A stretch of DNA of 49,419 bases. Source: Candidatus Helarchaeota archaeon. GTDB taxonomy: Archaea > Asgardarchaeota > Lokiarchaeia > Helarchaeales > RDOG01. The position numbers were made by a program, and so were the translations under genes. Numbering within the stretch: the first letter of the stretch is position 1; every line of letters starts with the position of its first letter. The stretch spans positions 1 through 49,419 of the forward strand of contig JALGVI010000021.1 of assembly GCA_029838215.1 (NCBI GenBank), in the 5' to 3' direction. The notes beneath the pieces are model-generated. The model saw only the letters and a program-made list of their open reading frames with translations, ran no database searches and was not told where the DNA came from. Shown piece by piece: positions 15,001 through 18,519 of the stretch.

Positions 15001-16654
15001 TGTATTCTACGATCAAACTCCAAACGTGAATGCTCCCGTGGATATTTCTACAATTGTACTCGATAACGTAAAGGTCGATACCGTCCAAATTGTTTGGACA
15101 ACTGATCGCAGTCTGCCGTTTACATCTTGGAGCCGAAGCACAATGAGTATTTACGGCAACTATTATGTCGGTTCCTTGCCCGGGCAACCCGAAGGTACTG
15201 TCGTGTCCTTTGCAATTTATGCTAATGATACCAACGGCAGAAGCGTGGTGGATAACAATTATGGTGCGTTCTATACCTACATTGCCACGTCTGACATGGA
15301 CATCCAAATCGATTCTCCATCAATTGTAAATCAAACCGAAACATTTTCTCTAAACATTACAATCAACAATAAGAACGCCGAAGCAATGGCCGTCTTGATA
15401 ACCCTCGAAACAGGTTCTACTAACCTTTCAGTGATTTCAATTCCAACAGGTTTCATTGAGATTAATGACGTTTCATTCGGTCAAACAACCTTGGGAGTTT
15501 CGCAGAAGAGAACCTTCGGCTCTTGGTTATTAAATGGAACTTCAGTTGGCTTGTATAACATTACCGTGTCAATTTATAATCAAACGGATTCTCAACTCTT
15601 GTATCAAAAGATCAAGATGATTCAAGTAATCCAGCAAGAAATAATCAGAGGAACCAGTTCGGGCGACCTTGAAGAAATACAGACGGGTCTTGGCTTGAAT
15701 GTATCTTTCAGATTCCCATCGAACGAATCATACGAAGCGTGGATGAACTTCTTCCTTCAGAATCCTGCCGGTAATGGTGTAAACGGAGGCGGCTCACTTG
15801 TCAACGATACCGGCTTCTATGAATTCCAAGCCAACCTGCCTCTCATTGAAGGCATTCTTTGCATTCCATTCAACATAACCGAAATAATTGAACAAAATAT
15901 CGATCCCAACACGTTAACCATAGCTTACTTCGATGAAGACACGCAAACATGGGTGCCCGTAACTGTAGGATGGGTCGTTCACTTGGACGGCGATCCCGAA
16001 GAAATATGGTGGGCTTGTGCAAACATCTCGCACTTTAGCTTCTATGCCATTATCGGAGAACCTCGCGTGGAATCCCAACCCGGTCCTGAACCCGGTCCCG
16101 GCACGGGCGGCTTACCATTAGAATACATCTTGCCGATCATTCTCGTGATGGTAATCATCGTGATGGCGGCATTAGCAATCTATGGTTACAACAGGCGAAG
16201 ACAACAACAGAAATTGATGATGGAATATCAAGAAAAATACAGGGAAGAAATCATCTGGGAAATTGACATCGAAGAAAATGTTTGTGCTTCCCATGAAGAC
16301 GAAATCGTTGGACCTAAGTACAGGTGTCCAGGGTGTGGCGTGGATTATTGTCTATCGTGTGCCGAGAAGCTCTTGAAAAAGAATGAAAGCTGTCTCTATT
16401 GCACGACACCAATGAATTATTATAGCATCAAGCAAATGATAAACAAGCGGGATGCAAAGCTACGCGAAGAAGCAAGGATCAAGGAAGAAGAATTAGCTAA
16501 AGAGAAAGGCAAAAAGGTCGAACCCGATAAAAAGGAACCCGAAATTAACTATTACAGCCAAAAACTGCGGGACAACTATGAAAAACGAATGAAAGAGCGC
16601 AAAAAGATCAAGAAAGTAATTAAAAAGAAAAAACAAAAACGCAAAGTCAAATAA
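2..16654 (+). CDS. Giant Ig-repeat surface protein with one TM span and cytosolic zinc finger (5' partial)
   Basis: The frame is open from base 2 with no stop upstream, so the true start lies outside the window; the GTG at 95 is only the first internal start-like codon. At least 5550 residues are visible. N-x-S/T sequons are very dense, which fits a heavily N-glycosylated extracellular protein. In order I see beta-rich modules (to about 3200), a Gly/Ser linker (about 2362-2397), a beta-helix-like stretch (3205-4230), a four-copy repeat family (4568-6688) interrupted by a CBM9/DOMON-like segment, about 23 Ig/cadherin-like repeats (7274-13765), further beta modules, a Pro/Gly linker (about 16075-16115), one hydrophobic span (16127-16188), a Cys/His zinc finger (16283-16402) and a Lys/Glu-rich tail. 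With the span near the C-terminus, most of the chain is outside and the finger inside. A role in adhesion or surface architecture is inferred. The next genes encode MoxR and VWA proteins. Confidence 0.93.
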   Translation, partial: VTIDIITDPILSGNATIRANITSPNDINNESVVCQATSVSNISLSMGRVYTQFTSIPLEYNSTSGLYEGYLDTIEFCPSTEIELSVSASDSLIFGNYNGQDISYSKTERKIVSVNNSFYGEAILTDVDQDGNVLVSGFFGGYNIASGVNITSAFDNVKVKFMASSADTSLYIHDMWDDDIDLQNYTYDLEYYDILLIIRGHGDYSQVEWDQKAVTIKDAYKTEFNIFSSFTLAKNFTLEHQQYYIYGCNYSVRTYSDFVNKFHADVPGGLSLAFTASRLTSNSSYVSWEYDSAQFEGSIPPAQNFYDCLGYKDGSTFYLLDPNVDYQLGYEIISAHVYYSEFFGSNYNSTPLNRLLNYSDLLDMPLNLTNYNTSSYGSYVETTFQNANITNTNDDAFTSTISTNGSLVYNTIQHWLANKDINILGQNDYISWAKSEINLIEINFTSPLFGLTVVEPISDVSGSFNITVNLTDNINIDTAKILNMTCYFIEKSLFETSTSSLEWITADIHYTQRLTYFGSQQYKEINTGSHRFENGTYVMIVVVSEVMHNDVPRAFPPILAYTLHELNISNPETIHAEFISPVGNDLTGVVDFSLNVTGPYPITQVDLYFEDFRRMNIFETFSLEYNATSTLWEGSWPSYGFSNQDFTLYVVISDNSSTSAIVKRSFSIYNTEFMTIHLVPFDPQHMISMYRYVLIGTNTLFSSYIINARASGPAPVVQGYYEVYEFDYYTQVIGNLVSTGNLSDPFSIWFGQWDSSTVENGMYLLKVMLVDAYNVTASAEIPLQVDNGGSGSGSGGGNLYITDVSVQFDFLYEGSIIDVSCSIVNPSDQSPIDPSGLSQYTYSVLDLDFNSIGISGNLDYDSNTTIYFKDSIDVASLDAGIYYVEFYAEDNEGYSVNNYESFEVVAPLPYVVWTTVPFQNDTTVTSGQFNTLNNSNSFWELDASTSDGQLVFEFHYNVTGYVSNASKLALLFFEGNDDGGYWNGNDGYFDHACLEIMNQSDLTWVTVKQDYGIRGDSFDELISSIKNLSQFIGGDGELYLRFNFSYNSGEIDLYMTDLDLLLGEIPFYEFDGYSGTIQDTIYNDDVSIKDSDMTFINVTFNGNVGVDLSTVNLADCVFNYPVHVAGSIYADNSSVSFENCNFTWNSTGNTFYRPIESVRTAPIYDGALFVAGSAQVTVSNSSFYDTITCYEFADVYLQNSTLLDGVVLGDNSTLNITSDSYLTAWYSNVIDIGVGFQTFRSDKDGEYIPQFEMQDSILDAGNIHIQEYASVKFTNTNSTAKAGYLTMDPFSDLTLVYSNLSSITLQRSIWDVSGNLDINGSAVTGSYADGLNLDGNSSLKEPYYINSVYFGYDLSSSSTLSIFGSASINFIKAGSEARVEIRGSFVSEINVYENATVVFIESTYSNPPEICRYEKQSGDVWNALIFSIESDSGDADHIQGNVNTTVLDAIVGNENLDQIELWIEGEQKYANSSPSLPFTWIWDSLTVQNGSRDVSVILRDDGVPIVSCTHDVSIYVDNNVNSTELTMENPVSGYLEVEEGQNATYCVYYNDTTSILPISGASVTTNWNWNHAITDLLNGSYKVDIFETDIAGPGEYPIQIQASKVGFETATVNVTLNITAKTDNNTELISTGPTSGYLETDIGTYGNFTIYYNNTDLGIGIANANINTNWTKNWNFVDAGSGYYNVNFEAAVNPGNHAILVNASKKGEANATLLLVLNVTGQMTMNISHYEIDGLYPRVPAILYENATFQVCIKNKITGDAVQNANISLLNYQGSWESDTNGNYNITIYGDAFTEYGVYFVNYTVSAPGYKNETEAYGIAMQINMTSGYTSSPPTLDGSGDFPSSFIAGSQEWKDAVLFNYSYFTEDVSNIEINYTFKILIMNDENNLYIGYEIDDNGGWDGSNWTEADGIAPCAEYINGSYSYHDLDIHAVYDFDIYDWFINSSISQDPLNDTDHAGTNDTLAATDWFSLTNHAEIQVPLSSGDLKDWDLIFGEPELFGFYVFIYEVCSVINPEMLHFDGYLTLGEKNKTELTCMVPPIAYNEIASGENATFIVYYNDTDNNLPILGAIVESNWSYDVWYDDYGNGSYSVNIFNTSNVTPGSYLIEIIASKAGYKNGTCYLVLNVSDFNNTELYCDYPSGAYLEVTAGNIATYTLYYNDTDKNEGINNATLDSNWTYGNFTLDLGGGYVNFSTWNTDIPGPGIYIIEINASKFGYKTATCYVTLNVTSPPDSISPNWSNPIVTPASPQIFVEGLNIIFNITWNDNVGVQTVYFELNGTNNTVTTFTGNEYSFNLTDISAGFYEYRWWASDFAENWNVTDLANYTIDKNASILVLLLNGTDGDVVANYSSIVNITAEVLFNQKPSEPVNVSIFINDTLMYLINTSESVFHVFNSVGVYNITVFFNGNENYTASSTTHFVQIVDEIPPDIPTPPADIEYNYGDAGPIYISWTFYDYNDTNAVYNITRNDTGLVNQTGSFLNGTPIQIDVSGLESGIYFYTIGINDTYGNSVNDTVKVTVKDQTDPVLDYTPLDISYQQGAGSGKHINWSAWDQSGSGWYNITKDGLLVQNGSWTNNVNVTIDVSGLSQGVYNYLITFYDAFWNDISDLVVVTVTAPGGPPTIDNPSDIQYEMGDTGNVITWDVSDSDLDVLYIYRNGTLIQTRIWGTNWSTSTVQINIDGLSVDVYNYTIHVIDQVSNEATDLVYVTVVDTTDPYIDVLYNGMQVSYNEGDTGNTLTWNVTDINPGHYNITRDGLEIMNGIWNNGTNITINIDGLNASETSYYYVIYVYDSFDNLRTDDVYVKVNDTTNPAFISWPSDKTIEFGSSGNSLSWNATDAHPNVYTITLNGSPIVINQTWSDYIFLDLDALGLNISLYLFQIVIYDIDFNYNMSQVYVNVTDTIEPTINNPADISYQVGSTGNTITWSPSDLAPSTYVVYNQSTIYTSGIWDGISNIIVDVDGLSAGSYNFTIYCNDTSGNFVTDEVNVTVTSTAPPQISHPSDFSAEQFSGTRTITWVPSDNDPDVYNITKNGSLVTGHIDQTWSDLEDINLTVSTNVVGVWLFVITLKDQQGNVIEDEVYVTIYTADNDPPTIISSPSISGYEFGTSGHYLRWNVSDVNPDTYELYRNGFKVSEGTWQNYEYISRNIDGLPIGTYNYTLWVYDDFSQFTTDDVIIDVHDSQPPQLINPPTDKFIELGTTGNEITWNATDSSPFKAEIRRDGILIDVINPWAGGIVTINIDGLSLGVYTYKITFYDTSLHVTNDTVQVTVQDSINPLIIDKSSNLQYEIGTTGHSIYWTATDCNPNIYDIKNGSGITIATGAWTSGTPIYLNLDSLGLGQGVHSFTCWVYDGSGNSNSSEILVTVEDNTAPDLNNPDDIAYLLGSTGHAISWIATDHLPNSYAVFKDGSLYGTYQGAWTSGTPIEVNVDGLAVGTYNFTIIVNDTKGNTVTDTVFVQVTSSNPPAVSHPEDFSYRVGDPSSYVLSWTPDDSDPDFYSVYKNGSLIDSGFWSKLVPINIDVSGLPEGVHNYTIELNDTAGNVITDMVLVTVYESTPPVIAGPDDLIYDLGSTGNELSWGISDSNPGTYKIFLEGSLIKSGSWTNSVNVTINVDGLSVGTYTYELIALDSHDNNDTDLVNVTVQDNSNPSIYTETPTLSYLVQTTGHSITWHADDDSKDYYNILRDGTVIESDFWTTTVLVVNIDGLSVGVYNFTAIVYDSESNSNASECIVTVYENTPPTINQPSSITYEENHGGSQIMTWTASDDNPYLYQIINVSDGSVLETNAWNSSTITYDVSNLAAGSHSFKCKVIDLFLNNASSVVLVTVTPMNGPELNHPVDMNYLQGQAGVYINWTPTDATPNPDTYIIYNESVVVNSGAWSSGVSIIIDVSGLTVNSYNFTIMVNDTDGNVATDTVWVVVTTGTPPDFLVRPADIQYVEGSTGNYINWVPNSTPASCENYTIYRDGTIVYQGVWSNNATISRNIDGLSYGTYHYVLRVYNIYGYAEDEVLVNVTDQIAPTISPLPDVSYNEGETGNVLTWTVSDANPNIYEVSVDYGSGYVLENAGSWTNNVSVNIDGFTYGIYYIRVVVYDQAGNNATDVVKLTVNDVVAPNFLSPLPESYISSYSEGTSTLWAVWNAEETNPATYQIMQNGTLLIDSPWSGTSILYNVGGLSVGVYTFTCVINDQAGNNATNSFTLEVFDNDGPSITTPEDIVYGEDSIFGENGVTIAWTCWDTNPDQYVIYRTSSSPVINKTGTWTSGTPIVLHTGNLPVGNHNFTIVANDTSGNLVMDQVWVNVTAVPAPIIIGPADITMFQGETGHSIVWTFSSALYPSQYNITRNTILIQSGTWGGNSISYSIPSLGVGTHEFILGVNNTHDGSDSDTVIVEVLPLTAIPPGFNGTIPESGFYQYDEGTTGHFIVWIPNVTIDKLSDDCLYTITLDDVVIATGNYNDSSRVLNISLNIDGLAAGTYSFICRINNTDGYSAERMITVRVVDIMPPTVSVDQSLIQYSYGSTPPVLIWHPSDLHPDHYEITKNGTWIAGESWSGGDVSYNISTLGYPLPVGVHVFTLKAYDIDNNLGEATITVRVVDSQAPIFGPVSFPTEIIEGTSAFIEVEVTDTNLDYVKIIYSYSLSNGTNIVVNQVLYLNPNPYPTFQAILITDVYDQNANISFMLTAADTHGNVRNSTPIGYPYYMINVLQTPDIVPPQIIPNLPEVVNHTVDINISATVIDDRGIDMVWLDVWIYNATSYTVTQYQWLMVDQGGNLYRYTIPEAFFEANFVIYYDILANDTSGNFNSRTCDPIYLFAGTPPVIHDPSDVKGGNSIEITVRVENADNVYLHYQKDGGSWTSMEIFGTGEYYTGTITSTTYGNYYIRAINADGTSISQTYYYFIGEYYSLNLTVPIDKIVGQNFVVSLSINNTSPFMYDAIVTLQVPSGLSLYEGRITEHSMILSGMVGIFDWKLVGITPSVYPIVVEINSTAFSTTTIADVIRIFEDNSPPQIGDVFYDQTPNVNAPVDISTIVLDNVKVDTVQIVWTTDRSLPFTSWSRSTMSIYGNYYVGSLPGQPEGTVVSFAIYANDTNGRSVVDNNYGAFYTYIATSDMDIQIDSPSIVNQTETFSLNITINNKNAEAMAVLITLETGSTNLSVISIPTGFIEINDVSFGQTTLGVSQKRTFGSWLLNGTSVGLYNITVSIYNQTDSQLLYQKIKMIQVIQQEIIRGTSSGDLEEIQTGLGLNVSFRFPSNESYEAWMNFFLQNPAGNGVNGGGSLVNDTGFYEFQANLPLIEGILCIPFNITEIIEQNIDPNTLTIAYFDEDTQTWVPVTVGWVVHLDGDPEEIWWACANISHFSFYAIIGEPRVESQPGPEPGPGTGGLPLEYILPIILVMVIIVMAALAIYGYNRRRQQQKLMMEYQEKYREEIIWEIDIEENVCASHEDEIVGPKYRCPGCGVDYCLSCAEKLLKKNESCLYCTTPMNYYSIKQMINKRDAKLREEARIKEEELAKEKGKKVEPDKKEPEINYYSQKLRDNYEKRMKERKKIKKVIKKKKQKRKVK
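3205..4230 (+). other. Beta-helix-like segment of the giant surface protein
   Basis: The translation here is a run of short strand-turn units such as FINVTFNG, VSFENCNFTW, VTVSNSSFYD and VYLQNSTLLDG, with regular Asn/Ser/Asp at turns. This is the look of right-handed parallel beta-helix (pectin-lyase-like) folds. No catalytic residues can be assigned. The fold is my inference from periodicity. Confidence 0.5.
4568..6688 (+). repeat. Four-copy YYNDT-type repeat family within the giant protein
   Basis: Four related modules of about 95-100 residues begin near 4568, 4877, 6092 and 6395. Each starts with a Thr-Glu-Leu segment and contains a YYN(D/N)T motif, an 'SNW' or 'TNW' motif, a 'G-x-Y-x-V' strand and a closing 'ASK-x-G ... 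LNVT' strand. Copies 2 and 3 are separated by an unrelated module and a CBM9-like segment. The copies are diverged and do not look like recent duplications. The pattern fits carboxypeptidase-regulatory or Ig-like beta sandwiches. Confidence 0.75.
5500..6080 (+). other. CBM9/DOMON-like segment of the giant protein
   Basis: The segment opens with LDGSGDFPS, continues with a W-x-D-A motif, and later has 'NLYIGYEIDDN' followed by an acidic loop. This order (Asp-Gly start, Trp-Lys-Asp-Ala, then 'LYIGYEI.D') is characteristic of CBM9/DOMON-type beta-sandwich domains, which bind carbohydrate or cofactor. The assignment rests on motif order only; ligand and function are unknown. Confidence 0.5.
7274..13765 (+). 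repeat. About 23 tandem Ig/cadherin-like repeats, about 282 bp each
   Basis: I count about 23 consecutive modules, averaging about 282 bases (94 residues). The shared skeleton is: 'P-x-I-x-x-P-x-D-I-x-Y' opening, 'G-x-T-G-N-x-I-T-W' strand, 'S-D-x-N-P-x-x-Y-x-I' strand, a 'G-x-W' strand, 'I-N-I-D-G-L-S-x-G-x-Y-N-Y-T-I' strand, a 'N-D-T-x-G-N' turn and a closing 'V-x-V-T-V-x-D' strand. The two or three residues between modules often include Pro. Copies are clearly diverged in DNA and protein, so the array is old and should assemble reliably. The 'V.D..GN..TD.V.VTV' ends resemble bacterial Ig-like and HYR/cadherin-like domains. Confidence 0.9.
16283..16402 (+). other. Cytosolic RING/B-box-like zinc finger of the giant protein
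   Basis: Downstream of the membrane span the ligand order is C-x2-H, then C-x2-C, x4, C-x2-C, x10, C-x2-C. That is seven Cys and one His, enough for two zinc ions in a cross-brace or LIM/B-box-like arrangement. The core reads CPGCGVDYCLSCAEKLL. It is followed by a strongly basic tail ending at 16654. Ligand spacing is directly seen; similarity to RING/B-box is by spacing, not by a profile search. Confidence 0.7.
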
Positions 16655-16710
16655 TTCCCATATTTTTTTATTAATGCTAATAATTTTATCATTAAAATGA
16701 GTGAAAAATC
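16655..16710 (+). terminator. T-rich intergenic stretch after the giant gene
   Basis: The 56-base gap begins with an AT-rich run including seven consecutive T (16663-16669) and a second T-rich patch (about 16680-16695). Archaeal terminators are commonly T-rich without a hairpin, so termination of the giant transcript here is plausible. The same AT-rich DNA could also hold the promoter of the MoxR operon. Confidence 0.35.
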
Positions 16711-17586
16711 ATGTCTTTAAGAAAAAAAACCCAAGTAGTAAGCACGAAAGCAACTGAGTTTCCTCCTCATGTTGCAGGATTCATTCCTCGAACCGTGCCT
16801 GATTTCGTTGATGAAGGAGATTATATCAGTAACATAATGATTGCCCTTGAAGAAGGGCATAACGTTCTCATCATCGGACCAACAGGGACGGGAAAAACGC
16901 ACATTATCCGAAGGATTGCTCAAGAGCTGGAACTTCCCGTTCTAGAAGTCAGCTTTACCTTGGGAACTGATGTCACGGACATTATTGGGCGATACGAACT
17001 CAAAGAAGAAGAAACCCAATGGATTTATGGTCCGCTACCATTAGCAATGCGCTATGGAACTCTTTTCTATGCTGACGAGATCAACATGGCTCGACCCGAT
17101 ATTGTTTCTCGATTACATCCGTGTCTGGATGACCGTCGAGCTCTCACGATCTCAGAACATGAAGAAGAACTGATAAGGGCACATCCCCGTTTCAGGTTCA
17201 TTGCCGCAATGAATCCCGTTGAATTGGGGTATGCAGGAACGAGACCATTATCCCCCGCTCTCAAGCGCAGGTTTGAAGAAATCATTTACATCAATTATCC
17301 TAAAAAAGAAACGGAATTAAAAATTCTTAAAAATAGAGCAAAACTCAAAGATGAAAGCATTTTGAGTCGGATGATTGATGTTGCAAACCAGGGCAGGCGT
17401 GCTCACGAAGAAGGAATGCTGTCAACGCCTCCAACTCCAGCCAACCTGATAGCTTGGGCGACCTTGATATCCCGGGATATCGACCCAATTGATGCTGCCG
17501 AACGAACGATCATTCACCAGACTTGTGATAGCGTCGACTCGCGAGATTACTTGAGGGGAATCATCAAGAGCACCTTTCAAACTTAA
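16711..17586 (+). CDS. MoxR-family AAA+ ATPase
   Basis: A 291-residue MoxR/CbbQ/NirQ-type AAA+ ATPase. Walker A is GPTGTGKT at residues 56-63, Walker B is LFYADEIN with D122-E123, the sensor-1 Asn is in AAMNPVE (N168), and an Arg-rich 'ALKRRFEE' segment follows where the arginine finger is expected. MoxR proteins usually act with a VWA partner as chaperones that insert metal or mature complexes, often in or near the membrane. A VWA gene follows 17 bases later, and a long coiled-coil gene after that, on the same strand; the giant surface protein gene lies 56 bases upstream. That this ATPase works on the surface protein is an inference from position. Length is typical of the family. Confidence 0.93.
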   Translation: MSLRKKTQVVSTKATEFPPHVAGFIPRTVPDFVDEGDYISNIMIALEEGHNVLIIGPTGTGKTHIIRRIAQELELPVLEVSFTLGTDVTDIIGRYELKEEETQWIYGPLPLAMRYGTLFYADEINMARPDIVSRLHPCLDDRRALTISEHEEELIRAHPRFRFIAAMNPVELGYAGTRPLSPALKRRFEEIIYINYPKKETELKILKNRAKLKDESILSRMIDVANQGRRAHEEGMLSTPPTPANLIAWATLISRDIDPIDAAERTIIHQTCDSVDSRDYLRGIIKSTFQT

Positions 17587-17603
17587 TTCACGGGTATTAA
17601 AAA

Positions 17604-18509
17604 ATGATAATGGGCGACGAATTAAGCAAGATTCCGTTTCGACAGAGACAAAATCTTGCAAAATTACACGTGGCAGAACGCGTGTTTAATACTGACATAA
17701 AAAATATATTAGACGCGCTTCCTGAACCCTTTCATACCTATTACACTAAGGTTAAAAACTGGGATGCCTTCCACCCCGATGTTGATCCGAAGTCATTCAG
17801 ACCTCCAAAAGGTATCATTAGTGCCGTGAGCAAGATCAAATCAAAGATGATGCAACTTAAAATTGGAGGATTGAAAGAACATTTTGGTTACACGTCGGGC
17901 GTGAAGTTTGACATGAACACGGTCGTTCAATCCATTGCATCGGGAAGGGGTCTATCTAGCCGCTCCCGCCCATTCATTCGAGTAACCTCCGAAATAATGC
18001 ATGCGGCTGCATTCTTGATTGATTTTAGTTCAAGCATGAAGAAGCATTTTAAAAAGATACGAGAGTCCGTTTATGTTTTTAGTGAAGTATTTAACGGCTT
18101 GCATCTTCCTTTTGGCATTTTCGGTTATAGTGAGAAATTTTGGATAATTAAAAATTTTGAGGAACGCTGGAACCTTGCCACAAAAGCACGTCTCTTTGGT
18201 CTCGAACCTTTCGGCATCTCTCCTGCAGGAATCGCAATTGATGTGGCGGGTGCAGCAATTCAGAAAGTCAGTCAAAAAGGAAAAATCCTATTTGTCATCA
18301 CCGATGGAATGTTTGACGATCGCAAGCGCGTAAAATTTGCCGTAGAAGCCATCATGAAGATGGGCATCGTCATTATCGGTATATCTACGTGTTTTGACAT
18401 CAAGGATGTCTTTCCAATCTCTATTCTTGAAACCGAAAACTTGGATAAAATATGGATTAGGGACTCCTTCATGAGATTATATTCCAAAATATTTCAGTCT
18501 GAATATTAA
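17604..18509 (+). CDS. VWA (MIDAS) domain protein, CoxE-like, MoxR partner
   Basis: A 301-residue protein with about 130 N-terminal helical residues and a C-terminal von Willebrand factor A domain. The MIDAS motif DxSxS is present as D140-F-S142-S-S144 in 'LIDFSSSMK'; the loop that usually supplies a Thr reads GISPAG, so Ser may substitute; the third site is D234 in 'VITDGMFDD'. There is no signal peptide or membrane span, so it is cytosolic. MoxR-VWA pairs form functional units in many archaea and bacteria. The start is at ATG 17604 or 17610 (M-I-M); the choice does not affect the domains. The coiled-coil gene begins 10 bases after the stop, indicating one transcript. Confidence 0.88.
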   Translation: MIMGDELSKIPFRQRQNLAKLHVAERVFNTDIKNILDALPEPFHTYYTKVKNWDAFHPDVDPKSFRPPKGIISAVSKIKSKMMQLKIGGLKEHFGYTSGVKFDMNTVVQSIASGRGLSSRSRPFIRVTSEIMHAAAFLIDFSSSMKKHFKKIRESVYVFSEVFNGLHLPFGIFGYSEKFWIIKNFEERWNLATKARLFGLEPFGISPAGIAIDVAGAAIQKVSQKGKILFVITDGMFDDRKRVKFAVEAIMKMGIVIIGISTCFDIKDVFPISILETENLDKIWIRDSFMRLYSKIFQSEY

Positions 18510-18519
18510 TAGACCAGTG

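Noticed and set aside
9092..15307. Several long minus-strand open frames inside the giant gene
   Set aside because: They mirror the repeat structure of the coding strand, lack ribosome-binding sites and show low-complexity, shadow-like composition.
16711..17586. GvpN gas-vesicle ATPase
   Set aside because: The ATPase is of the MoxR/GvpN superfamily, but no other gas-vesicle gene is present and the partner is a VWA protein, which fits MoxR.
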